Positions 17,230 to 26,147 of a DNA stretch of 64,000 bases are shown here, in pieces; the stretch's first letter is position 1, and the number at the start of each line of letters is the position of its first letter. The position numbers and the translations under genes were made by a program. Origin of the DNA: Singulisphaera sp. GP187 (GTDB lineage Bacteria; Planctomycetota; Planctomycetia; Gemmatales; Gemmataceae). The notes under the pieces were generated by a model. The model saw nothing but the letters and a program-made list of their open reading frames with translations. It was not told the DNA's origin and did no database searches. The stretch lies in the NCBI GenBank assembly GCA_945905925.1, contig CAMDQN010000009.1:1-64000 (forward strand), in the 5' to 3' direction.

Positions 17230-20200
17230 ATGCGCTCACACCTCTGCGCCCTCGCCGCGACCCTCGCGGTTGCGTTCTTTGTTTCTCCGCTCTCCGCACA
17301 AGAACCGATCAGGTTCGCCCGCACGCCGGACATTTCGCCCGATGGCAAGACGGTCGCGTTCAGTTACCTCGGCGACATCTGGACTGTCGAAGCCATTGGC
17401 GGAGTCGCCCGCCCAGTCACGATGCACGAAGCGCACGACGTCAACCCGGTGTTCAGCCCGGACGGGAAGCACATCGCGTTCAGCTCGAACCGGTTCGGGC
17501 AGTACGACGTGTTCGTCGCGCCCGCCGTCGGCGGTAAGCCGAAGCGCCTCACGTTCGACCACGCGCCCGACATGGTGACCGGTTGGACGCCCGACGGCAA
17601 GAGCGTGGTGTACTCCTCGCCGCGCACGGCCGCGTACCCGTCGAACACCGAGTGCTTCACCGTCTCAGCCGAAGGCGGAGCGGAACGCAAACTGAACCTG
17701 TTCGAGGCGAAGGAAGCGTACTTCGCGCCGTCGGGGAACACGGTCGCGTTCGTTCGCGGACCGGGCACGTGGTACCGCCGCGGCTATCGCGGGTCGAGCA
17801 ACGATGACATCTGGATTAGCAACGCGGACGGCACGAACCCGAAGCAGATTACCACCTTCGACGGTCAAGATAGCTATCCGATGTTCAGCCCGAACGCGAG
17901 GAAGGTCTACTACGTCAGCGAGAAGGGCAGCAAGGACGGGTGCGGGAACATCGTGTGTCAGAACCTCGCGCCCGACTTCACGCCCGTCGGTCCGGTCAAG
18001 CGACTCACAACGCACGAAGACGACACTGTTCGCCGGGCGCGCGTTTCCGGTAACGGCGAGTGGATCGTCTACGAGTGCGGTGCGGATTTGTGGGTCGCGA
18101 ACACGAAGACCGACAGCCCGTCGCGCAAACTCGCGATCGAGGTGAACGCCGACGACAAGTCGAACACCGAGCGCACGGTTACCTACACCCGCGACGCGAC
18201 CGAGTACGCGCTGTCGCCGGACGAAACCCACGCAGTTCTGGTGATTCACGGGCAACTGTTCCTCGCGAAGATTCCGAACGGCGGCAAGTCCACGCGGCTC
18301 ACCGATCACGCGTTCGCGGACAGCAACCCGGCGTGGGCGCCGGACGGCAAGAAGATTCTGTTCGCTTCCGATCGCAGTGGCACCACCGACCTCTACGTGC
18401 TCGAAGCCGACGACCCTGAGCAGTCCGAACTCACGAAAGCAAACAAGTTCAAAACGACGCGGCTCACCAACACCACGGCGGAAGAGATCAGCGCCAGTTT
18501 CAGTCCGAAGGGCGACCGCATCGCGTTCGTGCGCTCCGGCAAACTGTGGCTGATGAAGCCGGACGGCACCGATCAGAAGGTGCTTGTGAGCGCGCAGAAG
18601 GTACTCGATTACGACTGGTCACCGGACGGGAAGCACATCGCGTACTGCCGCATGGACGGCTCGTTCTCCGCGGAAATCTACATCTCCGCGACTGACGGAA
18701 CGGGCACTCCGGTGAACGTGTCCAGGCACGCGACGTTCAACAGCGACGTGTCGTGGAGCCAAACGAACGGGAAGCTCTCGTTCGTGGGTCAACGCCGCAA
18801 CGTGTACGGCATTCACGTCGCCTCACTCCAGAAGCCGCTCGCCGACGGAACGACCAAACCGCCTGCGGACCAGATCGACTGGGACGACCTGCACCTGCGC
18901 GTCGAGCGGCCCACCACGATGAGCGCCGAATACGGCACCGTTTCGCCGGACGGGGCGCAGGTCGCGTTCCGCTCGCAGTCCAACGGCGACGACCTGTGGA
19001 TCGTGAGCAGCAACGGTGCATTGCTCACGCGCATGACCTCGGGCAGTCAGGTGCCGAGTTGGATCAAATGGTCGAAGAAGAACTTCGGCACGGTGTACTT
19101 CTTGAACGGCTCCGGCGAACTGCGGTACGTGCGCGGCTTCGGGTTCAGCCTGACACCCGGTACGATCCCGGAGCCTAACAAGGTCGCGTTCAGCGCGAAA
19201 ATGACCATCAGGCGCGAGGAGGAGTTCGCGGAGATGTTCGCGCAGTGCTGGCGGGGGCTGTCCGACAACTTCTACGACGCGAAGCACCACGGCTCCGACT
19301 GGACCGCGGTTCGCAACAAGTTCCTTCCGCTCGTCGCGCACACCGCGACCCGCGAAGACCTGTACGCGCTCGTCAGTTTGATGCTCGGCGAGTTGAACGC
19401 GTCGCACCTCGGAATCACCGGGAAGTTGCCGATACCAGACGAATGGACCGCCGAACTGGGTTTGATCTACGACGTCGCACACAAGGGACCGGGGCTGAAG
19501 ATCGCAGAGGTTCTGAAACGCGGTCCCGCAGATAAGCGCGGGCTGAACATCAAGCCCGGCGACATCGTGCTGAGTATTGATCGCGTGGAACTGACCGACA
19601 GCGTAAACGTCGCGAAGTTGCTCAACAACAAGATCGGCGAAGGCGTGCAGATCGAGATCGCGACCGACCCAAAAGACGCGAAGACGAAGCGCCGGGTCGA
19701 GATCACCGCGGCGAGCCGCAACCGGATTTCGCAACTCATGTACGAGCGGTGGGTGGAACAGAACGCCAACGCGGTCGCGAAAGTGAGCGACGGGAAGGTG
19801 GGTTACATCCACATTCCGAGCATGGACGAACCGGGTCTCGACACGTTCGTCCGCGCCCTCTACTCCGACCACTTCGACAAGGAAGCAATCGTCATCGACG
19901 TACGGTTCAACGGTGGCGGGTTCACGCACGATCAAGTGCTGAACTACCTCGCGGGGAAGGAACACACGTTCTTCAGACAGCGAGACGGCGGCGAAGGGTT
20001 GGTGCTTCGCAGCAGCGACCGGAAGTGGACGAAGCCGATGGTGGTGATGACGAACAACCGGTCGTACTCGGACGCGGAAATCTTCCCGCACGCGTTCCGC
20101 GCGATGGGGCTTGGCAAGGTGGTCGGACAGGCGACCGGTGGATTCGTGATCGGCACCGGCAGCACGCGGCTCATCGACGGTTCGTCGTTCCGGCTGCCGC

Positions 20201-20520
20201 GAATCGGCGTCTACACCAACAAGGGTATCAACATGGAGAAGCAGGGCGTGATGCCGGACGTGCCGGTGGAAATCACGCCCGCCGATTGGGTGAAAGGAAT
20301 CGACGGTCAGTTGCTCAAGGCGGTGGACGTGGTAGCGCTGGACGTGAAGGAGTGGAAGAAGGCGAAGACGGGCATCGCGGGCGGCACGATCGGAACGAAT
20401 CCGGCGCCGAAGGTGCCAGCGCCCGTCGCGCCGGCACCGATGCCGGTGGCGCCGGCGCCGCGCGGCCCGGCGACCCCGAGCATCCCGCCGGCGAATTTCA
20501 TTCCGATGGCAGACGAGTGA
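17230..20520 (+). CDS. Tricorn-type S41 protease
   Basis: A 1096-residue exported Tricorn homologue. After a signal peptide (ALAATLAVAFFVSPLSAQEP) come beta-propeller repeats of the TolB/WD type (ISPDGKTVAFSYLGDIWTVE, FSPDGKHIAFSS and more) over residues 25-600, then the helical core with NFYDAKHHGSDW (catalytic His region, about 685), a PDZ domain (GPGLKIAEVLKRGPADKRGL, about 755-830), and the S41 catalytic domain with DVRFNGGGFTHDQVL and the nucleophile loop NRSYSDAEIF (about 945). The Pro/Ala-rich tail is low-complexity. Tricorn degrades oligopeptides; in planctomycetes it is probably periplasmic. It is convergent with the gene at 20570. Confidence 0.94.
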   Translation: MRSHLCALAATLAVAFFVSPLSAQEPIRFARTPDISPDGKTVAFSYLGDIWTVEAIGGVARPVTMHEAHDVNPVFSPDGKHIAFSSNRFGQYDVFVAPAVGGKPKRLTFDHAPDMVTGWTPDGKSVVYSSPRTAAYPSNTECFTVSAEGGAERKLNLFEAKEAYFAPSGNTVAFVRGPGTWYRRGYRGSSNDDIWISNADGTNPKQITTFDGQDSYPMFSPNARKVYYVSEKGSKDGCGNIVCQNLAPDFTPVGPVKRLTTHEDDTVRRARVSGNGEWIVYECGADLWVANTKTDSPSRKLAIEVNADDKSNTERTVTYTRDATEYALSPDETHAVLVIHGQLFLAKIPNGGKSTRLTDHAFADSNPAWAPDGKKILFASDRSGTTDLYVLEADDPEQSELTKANKFKTTRLTNTTAEEISASFSPKGDRIAFVRSGKLWLMKPDGTDQKVLVSAQKVLDYDWSPDGKHIAYCRMDGSFSAEIYISATDGTGTPVNVSRHATFNSDVSWSQTNGKLSFVGQRRNVYGIHVASLQKPLADGTTKPPADQIDWDDLHLRVERPTTMSAEYGTVSPDGAQVAFRSQSNGDDLWIVSSNGALLTRMTSGSQVPSWIKWSKKNFGTVYFLNGSGELRYVRGFGFSLTPGTIPEPNKVAFSAKMTIRREEEFAEMFAQCWRGLSDNFYDAKHHGSDWTAVRNKFLPLVAHTATREDLYALVSLMLGELNASHLGITGKLPIPDEWTAELGLIYDVAHKGPGLKIAEVLKRGPADKRGLNIKPGDIVLSIDRVELTDSVNVAKLLNNKIGEGVQIEIATDPKDAKTKRRVEITAASRNRISQLMYERWVEQNANAVAKVSDGKVGYIHIPSMDEPGLDTFVRALYSDHFDKEAIVIDVRFNGGGFTHDQVLNYLAGKEHTFFRQRDGGEGLVLRSSDRKWTKPMVVMTNNRSYSDAEIFPHAFRAMGLGKVVGQATGGFVIGTGSTRLIDGSSFRLPRIGVYTNKGINMEKQGVMPDVPVEITPADWVKGIDGQLLKAVDVVALDVKEWKKAKTGIAGGTIGTNPAPKVPAPVAPAPMPVAPAPRGPATPSIPPANFIPMADE

Positions 20521-20569
20521 CCGAATGTGCTTTGCCGTTTGCGGCTTCGCGGGACCGCACCGGCGATTC

Positions 20570-21025
20570 CTATCCTAACTCGCGCCGGCGGCGCAACAAC
20601 CAAAACAGCGCCGACGCGCCGAGCAACCCGCCGACACCGACGGTCAGGCCGACGGCCTTGTTCAGCCGGTAGCCGGTGTAGGACACGGGCGGCGAGTCCT
20701 GCTCCGATGGACCGGCGACCGAGAACCTCACCGTCGCGACGTGTCCGATGCACTTCGCTGTGAGCAGGTACTCGCCCGGTCCCGGTGCCGGGAACGTCCA
20801 CCCCCCGTTCTCGTCGGTGGTTCCCGCGACGACCTCGGCCCCGGTCGCATCGGTCACACTCACCTTCGCGAACTCGGCCGGGAGGCCCTCCTCAAAGAAC
20901 ACCTCTGCGCGGACTCCATCCGCGCCGACCTGGACAGTTGCGTTCATGTCGTGCGCGCCGACGGTGCCGGGTGCGAGCACTGCGCCCGCAGTGATCGCTA
21001 GAACGATGAAGCGGACGGCATGCAT
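20570..21025 (-). CDS. Membrane-anchored periplasmic domain protein
   Basis: A 151-residue protein: signal peptide (FIVLAITAGAVLAPGTVGAH), an Ig-like regulatory beta domain (VSVTDATGAEVVAGTTDENG, GEYLLTAKCIGHVATVRF) and a C-terminal transmembrane helix (AVGLTVGVGGLLGASALFWL) ending in an RRRR stop-transfer. The layout resembles small accessory proteins of nickel/cobalt transporters and carboxypeptidase-regulatory-like domains, but no transporter is adjacent. Divergent from uppP with 53 bases between starts. Function unknown. Confidence 0.7.
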   Translation of the reverse strand: MHAVRFIVLAITAGAVLAPGTVGAHDMNATVQVGADGVRAEVFFEEGLPAEFAKVSVTDATGAEVVAGTTDENGGWTFPAPGPGEYLLTAKCIGHVATVRFSVAGPSEQDSPPVSYTGYRLNKAVGLTVGVGGLLGASALFWLLRRRRELG

Positions 21026-21078
21026 GGAAAGTTCCGAGTTAAGGGCGTCCGAACCATCTTACCGACAGGGGAGAAGGA

Positions 21079-21921
21079 ATGCCCATCTGGGAAGCCGCGT
21101 TGCTCGGCCTTATTCAAGGACTGACCGAATTCCTCCCGATCAGCAGCACGGCACACCTACTCGTCGCACGGCAGTTGCTCGGGCACCAGAAGCCAGAAGA
21201 CGCGTTCACGGTAGTAATCCAACTCGGTACGCTCGCGTCCGTGTTCGTGTACTTCCGCGCCGATATTGTGAAGATGCTGAATGGTCTGATCGCGGACGTC
21301 CGCGTGCGGCGGCTCGCGAGCACGTCCGACTCGCGCCTCGGGTGGCTCATCGTGCTCGGCACCGTGCCCGCCGTACTGCTCGGTTTCTTCGGCAAGAAGT
21401 GGCTGAAGGAAACGTTCTTCAACCCGACATCGGTCGCGATCGTGGCGATCGTGTTCGCGCTACTGATGGCCGCGTCGGAATGGTGGGCGAGGTCGCGCGC
21501 CGCTCGGAACGTACCGCCGCGTGAGGAATCCGAAATCGGTTGGCGCGACGCGATCTGGGTAGGTCTGTTCCAGGCGCTCGCGCTGATGCCGGGCGGGTCG
21601 CGGTCCGGTACGACGATCACCGCGGGGCTGTTCGCGGGGTTGGCGCGCCCGGTCGCGGCGAGGTTCTCGTTCCTGCTGTCGCTCCCGGTAATCCTCGGCG
21701 CCGGGCTGAAGGAAATGTACGACGAGCGCGCGTCGCTGTTCGCGACTGACCAAGTCACGCCGCTCGTGGTCGGGTTAATCGTATCGGCGGTGGTGGGCTA
21801 CCTCGCGATCGCGTTCCTGCTGAGTTTCCTGAAGCGGTACAGTATGGCGGTGTTCGTCGTGTACCGGCTCATTCTCGCGGCGACGATCTTCGCGCTGCTC
21901 GCGGCTGGCGTGCTGAAGTAG
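21079..21921 (+). CDS. uppP: Undecaprenyl-diphosphatase
   Basis: A 280-residue inner-membrane enzyme that dephosphorylates undecaprenyl pyrophosphate to recycle the lipid carrier for peptidoglycan and surface polysaccharides; overexpression gives bacitracin resistance in other bacteria. Both active-site motifs are present: LTEFLPISSTAHLLV (about 17-31) and MPGGSRSGTTI (about 172-182). Seven to eight hydrophobic segments are visible, as usual. It is the first gene of a same-strand run with pxpA and pxpC. The connection is probably only positional. Confidence 0.96.
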   Translation: MPIWEAALLGLIQGLTEFLPISSTAHLLVARQLLGHQKPEDAFTVVIQLGTLASVFVYFRADIVKMLNGLIADVRVRRLASTSDSRLGWLIVLGTVPAVLLGFFGKKWLKETFFNPTSVAIVAIVFALLMAASEWWARSRAARNVPPREESEIGWRDAIWVGLFQALALMPGGSRSGTTITAGLFAGLARPVAARFSFLLSLPVILGAGLKEMYDERASLFATDQVTPLVVGLIVSAVVGYLAIAFLLSFLKRYSMAVFVVYRLILAATIFALLAAGVLK

Positions 21922-21930
21922 GTGGGTGCT

Positions 21931-22632
21931 ATGGAAATCGACCTGAACGCGGACCTCGGCGAAGGCGCCGGCTTCGACGCCCAACTGATGCCGCTGATCA
22001 CGTCCGCGAACGTGTGCTGTGGCGCGCACGCGGGGTCGCCGAATGAATTGTGGGACACGCTCCAACTCGCGCAGAAACACGGCGTTGTGGTGGGCGCGCA
22101 TCCGGGATACGCAGACCGCGCGAACTTCGGCCGCGTCGAGCAGGTGGTCACATCGCACGACGTGTTCGTGCTGTGCCTTCAGCAACTCGGCGGGTTGTCC
22201 GCGCTCGCAACCGGAATGGGCTACGAACTCAGTTACGTGAAGCCGCACGGGGCGCTTTACAACCAAGCGTGTCGTGATGCGAACATCGCAGACAGCATCA
22301 TCGAAGTGGCAGAAGGGTTCAACGACCTACCCGTCGTCGGACTGCCAGGATCACAAATGGAAGAGGTCGCACGAGGACGCTACTACCCTTTCGTCCCCGA
22401 AGGGTTCGCGGACCGGCGCTACCGGCTGGATGGCTCGCTCGTGCCACGCACGGAACCGGACGCGTTCGTGCATGACCCTGACGAAGCCGTGAAGCAGGTG
22501 GAATGGCTGGTTCGTGAAAAGGGCGTGCGGACGATCTGCGTTCACGGCGACAACCCGGATGCCGTCGCGTTCACAAAGGCGGTTCGCGCCGCTCTGCTCG
22601 CGCGGGGGTTCACGCTCAAGGCGTTCGCATGA
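21931..22632 (+). CDS. pxpA: 5-oxoprolinase subunit A (LamB/YcsF family)
   Basis: A 233-residue protein of the LamB/YcsF family, subunit A of the ATP-dependent 5-oxoprolinase that opens pyroglutamate to glutamate. Typical blocks are IDLNADLGEGAGFD, SANVCCGAHAGSP, VGAHPGYADRANFGR, VKPHGALYNQA, and ICVHGDNPDAVAF near the end. I chose the ATG at 21931; a GTG nine bases upstream is possible. It starts nine bases after uppP ends and overlaps pxpC by four bases (ATGA), so it is translationally coupled to pxpC. Subunit B is not present next to it. Confidence 0.93.
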   Translation: MEIDLNADLGEGAGFDAQLMPLITSANVCCGAHAGSPNELWDTLQLAQKHGVVVGAHPGYADRANFGRVEQVVTSHDVFVLCLQQLGGLSALATGMGYELSYVKPHGALYNQACRDANIADSIIEVAEGFNDLPVVGLPGSQMEEVARGRYYPFVPEGFADRRYRLDGSLVPRTEPDAFVHDPDEAVKQVEWLVREKGVRTICVHGDNPDAVAFTKAVRAALLARGFTLKAFA

Positions 22633-23624
22633 GCCTGATTGTTCGCGAACCCGGGTTACAATCGCTGCTCGTCGATTTCGGCCGCGAGCGGTCGCGAGCC
22701 TTGGGCGTGCCGGTTGGCGGTGCGGCGGATCGCGCAGCGCTCGCGCTCGGTAACGCGCTCGTGGGCAACACGCCGAACGCGGTCGCGCTCGAAGCCGCGT
22801 TCGCGGGGCCGACCGTCGAGGCACTTCACCAGACCGCGTGCGTGATCTTCGGCGCACCGTTTCAGGCCAGCGTGAACGGGAACCCGATTACAGTCGGCAC
22901 CACACTCACGCTCCAACCCGGTGACGTACTTCGCGTGGGGGGAACGCTCACCGGGGCGAGGGCGTACCTGTGCGTCGCAGGTGGTTTTGACGCGCCGGAG
23001 CTTTTGGGGAGCCGCTCGGCACTCGAACCACTTCGCACCGGGGACACGCTTGCGTGCATCGCGAGCCGAACGGAGGCAAGAGGGCTACCGTTCGCGTGGT
23101 GTGAAGAACCTCTCCCCCCAACCCCCTCCCCTAAGAAGGGAGGGGGAGCCGGAGTCGAAAGCCCCTCCCTTCTTAGGGGAGGGGTTGGGGAGGGGTTGCA
23201 TCTCCTTCGCGTACTCGACGGTCCTCAGCACGACTGGTTCACCGACGACAACTTCTTCGCGCAAGAGTACGAAGTCTCGCCCGCGAGCAACCGCATGGGC
23301 CTCCGGTTGAAGGGCACGCCGCTGCCGCGGGTGCCGGGTGAACTCGTCTCGGAAGCGGTCGCGCCCGGCGCGGTGCAGGTCACTAACGATGGCCTCCCCA
23401 TCGTGCTCGGCGTAGACGGCCAGACCATCGGCGGCTACCCAAAAGTCGCGCACGTGATTCGCGCCGATCTCGACCTTCTCGCGCAACTCCGACCCGGCGA
23501 CCGCGTGTCGTTCATTCGCGTTACCGCGGAAGAAGCGGAAGACGTGGCCCGCGAGCGTGCCGGATTCCTGCGCGAGTGGCTCACACGTCTCCAGATCGCC
23601 GAGCGCCGGCCCGTTCTCGGTTGA
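22629..23624 (+). CDS. pxpC: 5-oxoprolinase subunit C with in-frame repeat insertion
   Basis: A 331-residue PxpC/KipA-type protein (biotin-dependent carboxyltransferase-like family). Family hallmarks: LLVDFGRERSRALGVPVGGA at the N-terminus, CVAGGFDAPELLGSRSAL, the NRMGLRLKG motif and the GVDGQTIGGYPKVAHVI block. Between residues 160 and 190 about 30 residues (LPPTPSPKKGGGAGVESPSL...) come from palindromic element B and match nothing in the family; they fall in the linker between the two halves. The reading frame stays open, so activity may be kept. Coupled to pxpA by an ATGA overlap. PxpB, normally required, is absent from the neighbourhood. Confidence 0.9.
   Translation: MSLIVREPGLQSLLVDFGRERSRALGVPVGGAADRAALALGNALVGNTPNAVALEAAFAGPTVEALHQTACVIFGAPFQASVNGNPITVGTTLTLQPGDVLRVGGTLTGARAYLCVAGGFDAPELLGSRSALEPLRTGDTLACIASRTEARGLPFAWCEEPLPPTPSPKKGGGAGVESPSLLRGGVGEGLHLLRVLDGPQHDWFTDDNFFAQEYEVSPASNRMGLRLKGTPLPRVPGELVSEAVAPGAVQVTNDGLPIVLGVDGQTIGGYPKVAHVIRADLDLLAQLRPGDRVSFIRVTAEEAEDVARERAGFLREWLTRLQIAERRPVLG
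23107..23197. repeat. Palindromic element family B inside pxpC (B1)
   Basis: Imperfect inverted repeat with core CTAAGAAGGGAGGGGG at the left and CCCCTCCCTTCTTAGGGG at the right, arms rich in CCCCAACCCC. It is translated in frame inside PxpC. Other copies: 39570-39687 and 43056-43194. Confidence 0.9.
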
Positions 23625-23687
23625 CCTTGCCCCAACGCCCGCCCGCCGCTATTTCCGCCCGCGTTTCTCCGAACGCGAGGATCAATC

Positions 23688-24026
23688 ATGCGGAAGCTAA
23701 TACTGATTAGCACGCTGGGGACGCTGGCGGGCTACGCGGTCGTTCACTTCGCGTTCTTTGCGAAGCCGGCACCGGTTCCACAAACCCCGGTTGTGTCAGC
23801 ACCCGCGGAACCGGTCGTGTTAGCACACGTCGTCGAGGTTACGGATACCGACCCGCTGCTCGACCCGCTCCCGGGCCAATCGGTCGGCCTGCCCTTCGAT
23901 ACCGAACCGGACGCACCAGTCAATCGCCTTCATGACTACTACGGCGGGTACAGCGGCCCCATCGGGGCAGGTGTCAAATCGTTCGTGCCGGCCGCGGGAA
24001 CCCCAATCCCGCACGCGGCGGATTGA
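23688..24026 (+). CDS. Small membrane-anchored hypothetical protein
   Basis: A 112-residue protein with one N-terminal hydrophobic helix (LILISTLGTLAGYAVVHFAF), then a Pro/Val-rich linker and an acidic tail with a YYGGYSGP motif. No family recognised. An export signal or membrane anchor is likely. Nearby genes give no clue; the next gene is 80 bases downstream on the same strand. Confidence 0.55.
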   Translation: MRKLILISTLGTLAGYAVVHFAFFAKPAPVPQTPVVSAPAEPVVLAHVVEVTDTDPLLDPLPGQSVGLPFDTEPDAPVNRLHDYYGGYSGPIGAGVKSFVPAAGTPIPHAAD

Positions 24027-24106
24027 ACCGCGCCCGGTGCGCCTCCCCGTGTAGAATGTCCCCGAGGTTTCGGAACTCGGTGTTTCTTCTCGGGGAGATG
24101 TTTGCC

Positions 24107-24655
24107 ATGCGTATGCTGTTCGCTTCCGTGTTGACTGCGGTCGTCGCGGTCGGCGCGAGCGCCCAAGACAAGGGCGTCGCGGTCCAGTGGGGTAACGTGA
24201 AGTCCACCACCCCGGCCGGGTGGAAGGAAGAGACGCCGTCGAACACGATGCGGCTGGCCCAGTTCAAACTGGCAAAGGAAAAGGGCGACCCCGAAGACGC
24301 CGAACTCGCGCTGTTCGTCTCGCCCGGCGGCGGCACCATCGACGCCAACCTCGAGCGCCAGGTGAAGAAGTTCGAGTTGGGCAAGGACGCGAAGCCGGCC
24401 ATGTCGAAGCTCAAGATCGTCAAGGAAGAAGCCACCTATCAGGACATCACCGGCACGCTGCTGAAGAAGTTCCCACCGTTCGATCCGAACGCGAAGATCA
24501 CGCGGGTCGAGAACTACCGTCAGATCTACGTCATCTTCGAGGGCAAGGACGCGCAGGGTAAGGACGCGGTGCTGTCGCTCACGCTTCTCGGTCCCGCGAA
24601 GACCATTGAGAAGCACAAGAAGAGCTTCGACGAGTGGTTGAAGAACTTCAAATAA
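24107..24655 (+). CDS. Secreted hypothetical protein
   Basis: A 182-residue exported protein. I place the start at the ATG at 24107, preceded by GGGGAG, since the signal peptide (MRMLFASVLTAVVAVGASAQ) begins there. The mature domain (VKSTTPAGWKEETPSNTMRL..., ENYRQIYVIFEGKD, AVLSLTLLGPAKTIEKHKKS) resembles small alpha-beta PsbP/DUF1795-like folds, where a hydrolysed 'P-x-GW' near the start is common, but this is a guess. Followed directly by palindrome A4. Confidence 0.7.
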   Translation: MRMLFASVLTAVVAVGASAQDKGVAVQWGNVKSTTPAGWKEETPSNTMRLAQFKLAKEKGDPEDAELALFVSPGGGTIDANLERQVKKFELGKDAKPAMSKLKIVKEEATYQDITGTLLKKFPPFDPNAKITRVENYRQIYVIFEGKDAQGKDAVLSLTLLGPAKTIEKHKKSFDEWLKNFK

Positions 24656-24663
24656 TCGTCCTG

Positions 24664-24746
24664 GGCGAGCGGGGGCGGAAGCCCTGTTTCTTCTCTTTGG
24701 TTCTCCTCGTTGCGATTCAACAGGGGGCTTACGCCCCCCGCTCGCC
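24664..24746. repeat. Palindromic element family A, full copy (A4)
   Basis: Left arm GGCGAGCGGGGGCGGAAGCC at 24664 and right arm GGGGGCTTACGCCCCCCGCT ending in CGCC at 24746, with a 40-base AT-richer loop. It lies between the secreted protein and queA; queA starts 12 bases later. Confidence 0.9.
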
Positions 24747-24757
24747 AAATCACTTTG

Positions 24758-25786
24758 ATGACCTCCTTCTTCGACTACCATCTGCTCGAACACCTGATCG
24801 CACAGCACCCGGCGGCCGAGCGCGACGCGGCCCGGCTGCTCGTCGTGCGTCGCACCGCGCGCGCGCTCGAACACCGCACGTTCCGCGACTTGCCCGACCT
24901 GCTCAGCTCTGGCGACCTCGTCGTGTTGAACGACACGCGTGTGCTTCCGGCGAGGCTCGTGGGTCGGCGCGAATCGACCGGCGGGAAGTGGGAAAGCTTG
25001 TTCCTGCGCGTCGTCGAAAGCGGACTGTGGGAGATGCTTGCACAAACGCGCAGTTACCCCGAACTCGGCACCACGTTCGTCACTGACACGAACTTGCGAT
25101 TGGTGCTTCGCGGGCGCACGACAGATCGACACTGGCTCATGGAGCCGCAAGAGAGCGGCACCCCGCCAGAGTTGCTTGCGCGATACGGTCACATTCCGCT
25201 TCCGCCGTACATCCGTAAGGGGCAGGAAGAAGACTCCGACCGCGAGCGCTACCAGACCGTGTACGCGAACGCGACCGGTTCGGTCGCTGCGCCGACGGCC
25301 GGGTTGCACTTCACGCCAAGTGTGTTCGAGAGGCTTGCCGCGAGGGGGATCGGCACGGCTCGCGTCACGCTGCACGTGGGGTTGGGTACGTTCGCACCGG
25401 TGAAGGCCGATGACCCGACGAAGCACGTGATTCACGCGGAATGGTGTGAGGTGACGCAGAGCGCAGTCGATGCGATTCGCGCGACGAAGGAGAGGGGCGG
25501 TCGCGTGGTCGCGATCGGCACGACCACGACCCGCACACTCGAAAGCGCGGCGAGGCCGGATTCGCTTCGCCCGTTTTGCGGCGAAACCGCTCTCTTCATC
25601 CACGAACCGTTCGAGTTCCGCGTGGTTGATGCGCTCGTAACCAACTTCCACCTGCCGCGGACCACGCTCCTGCTGCTCGTGGGTGCGCTCGCGGGCAGCG
25701 AGTTGTTGCACCAAGCCTACGCCGAAGCCGTGTTGCGCGAGTACCGGTTCTTCAGCTACGGTGACGCGATGTTGGTGCTGGGATGA
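24758..25786 (+). CDS. queA: tRNA preQ1(34) S-adenosylmethionine ribosyltransferase-isomerase
   Basis: A 342-residue QueA, which transfers the ribosyl part of SAM to preQ1 at tRNA wobble position 34 in queuosine synthesis. Clear motifs: FDYHLLEHLIAQHPAAERDA at the start, LVVLNDTRVLPARLVGR, the YQTVYANATGSVAAPTAGLH block and the ALVTNFHLPRTTLLLLV end. The ATG at 24758 is preferred; upstream codons belong to palindrome A4. It overlaps the next gene by four bases (ATGA). The rest of the queuosine pathway is not in this window, although four of the nearby tRNA genes are Asn, a queuosine substrate type, or others. Confidence 0.96.
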   Translation: MTSFFDYHLLEHLIAQHPAAERDAARLLVVRRTARALEHRTFRDLPDLLSSGDLVVLNDTRVLPARLVGRRESTGGKWESLFLRVVESGLWEMLAQTRSYPELGTTFVTDTNLRLVLRGRTTDRHWLMEPQESGTPPELLARYGHIPLPPYIRKGQEEDSDRERYQTVYANATGSVAAPTAGLHFTPSVFERLAARGIGTARVTLHVGLGTFAPVKADDPTKHVIHAEWCEVTQSAVDAIRATKERGGRVVAIGTTTTRTLESAARPDSLRPFCGETALFIHEPFEFRVVDALVTNFHLPRTTLLLLVGALAGSELLHQAYAEAVLREYRFFSYGDAMLVLG

Positions 25787-26124
25787 AAATTCTGTCGATA
25801 CGAACGGAACCGGTGCGGTGTTCGCAGGCCGCGGCGGAGATCCTGTTTCACGTTGAACTGAACGGCCCCGCTTCGGAGTGCGAACTCCACGGGCGCGCCG
25901 TCGGCCCGCGGTGCGCCACCATCTCGACCGTTGAAGTGGCGTACCCATTCACGGTGTCGGAAGTGAGTGACAACGCGGTGTCACTGCGGTGCGTGATCCC
26001 CGAACCGAACCTGTGGTCGCGCGAAGCGCCGTTCGGCTACGTGACCTCATTCGAGGTCCGCGTGGCTGGCATGCTCACCGACTCACGGGGCGGAAGCATT
26101 GCACTCGGACCCGCAAAACATTAA
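25783..26124 (+). CDS. Hypothetical protein coupled to queA
   Basis: A 113-residue cytoplasmic protein with no signal or membrane helix. The sequence is beta-rich (ILFHVELNGPASECELHGRA, VSEVSDNAVSLRCVIPEPNL, WSREAPFGYVTSFEVRV). The PEPNLWSREAPFGY motif is like the Ig-like sugar-binding domain of GH2 glycosidases ('P-x-LWSPExP'), so an Ig-fold is likely, but that is inference. It overlaps queA by four bases and precedes an SDR gene by 23 bases; all three form an operon. Confidence 0.6.
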   Translation: MKILSIRTEPVRCSQAAAEILFHVELNGPASECELHGRAVGPRCATISTVEVAYPFTVSEVSDNAVSLRCVIPEPNLWSREAPFGYVTSFEVRVAGMLTDSRGGSIALGPAKH

Positions 26125-26147
26125 CACCCCATTTAGAGGAATGGCCG

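Noticed and set aside
18823-20091. 422-codon open frame opposite the Tricorn gene
   Set aside because: Antisense shadow within a strongly supported gene.
23939-25948. 669-codon open frame on the minus strand across queA
   Set aside because: Opposite to queA and its neighbours; low-complexity shadow translation with no recognisable motif.
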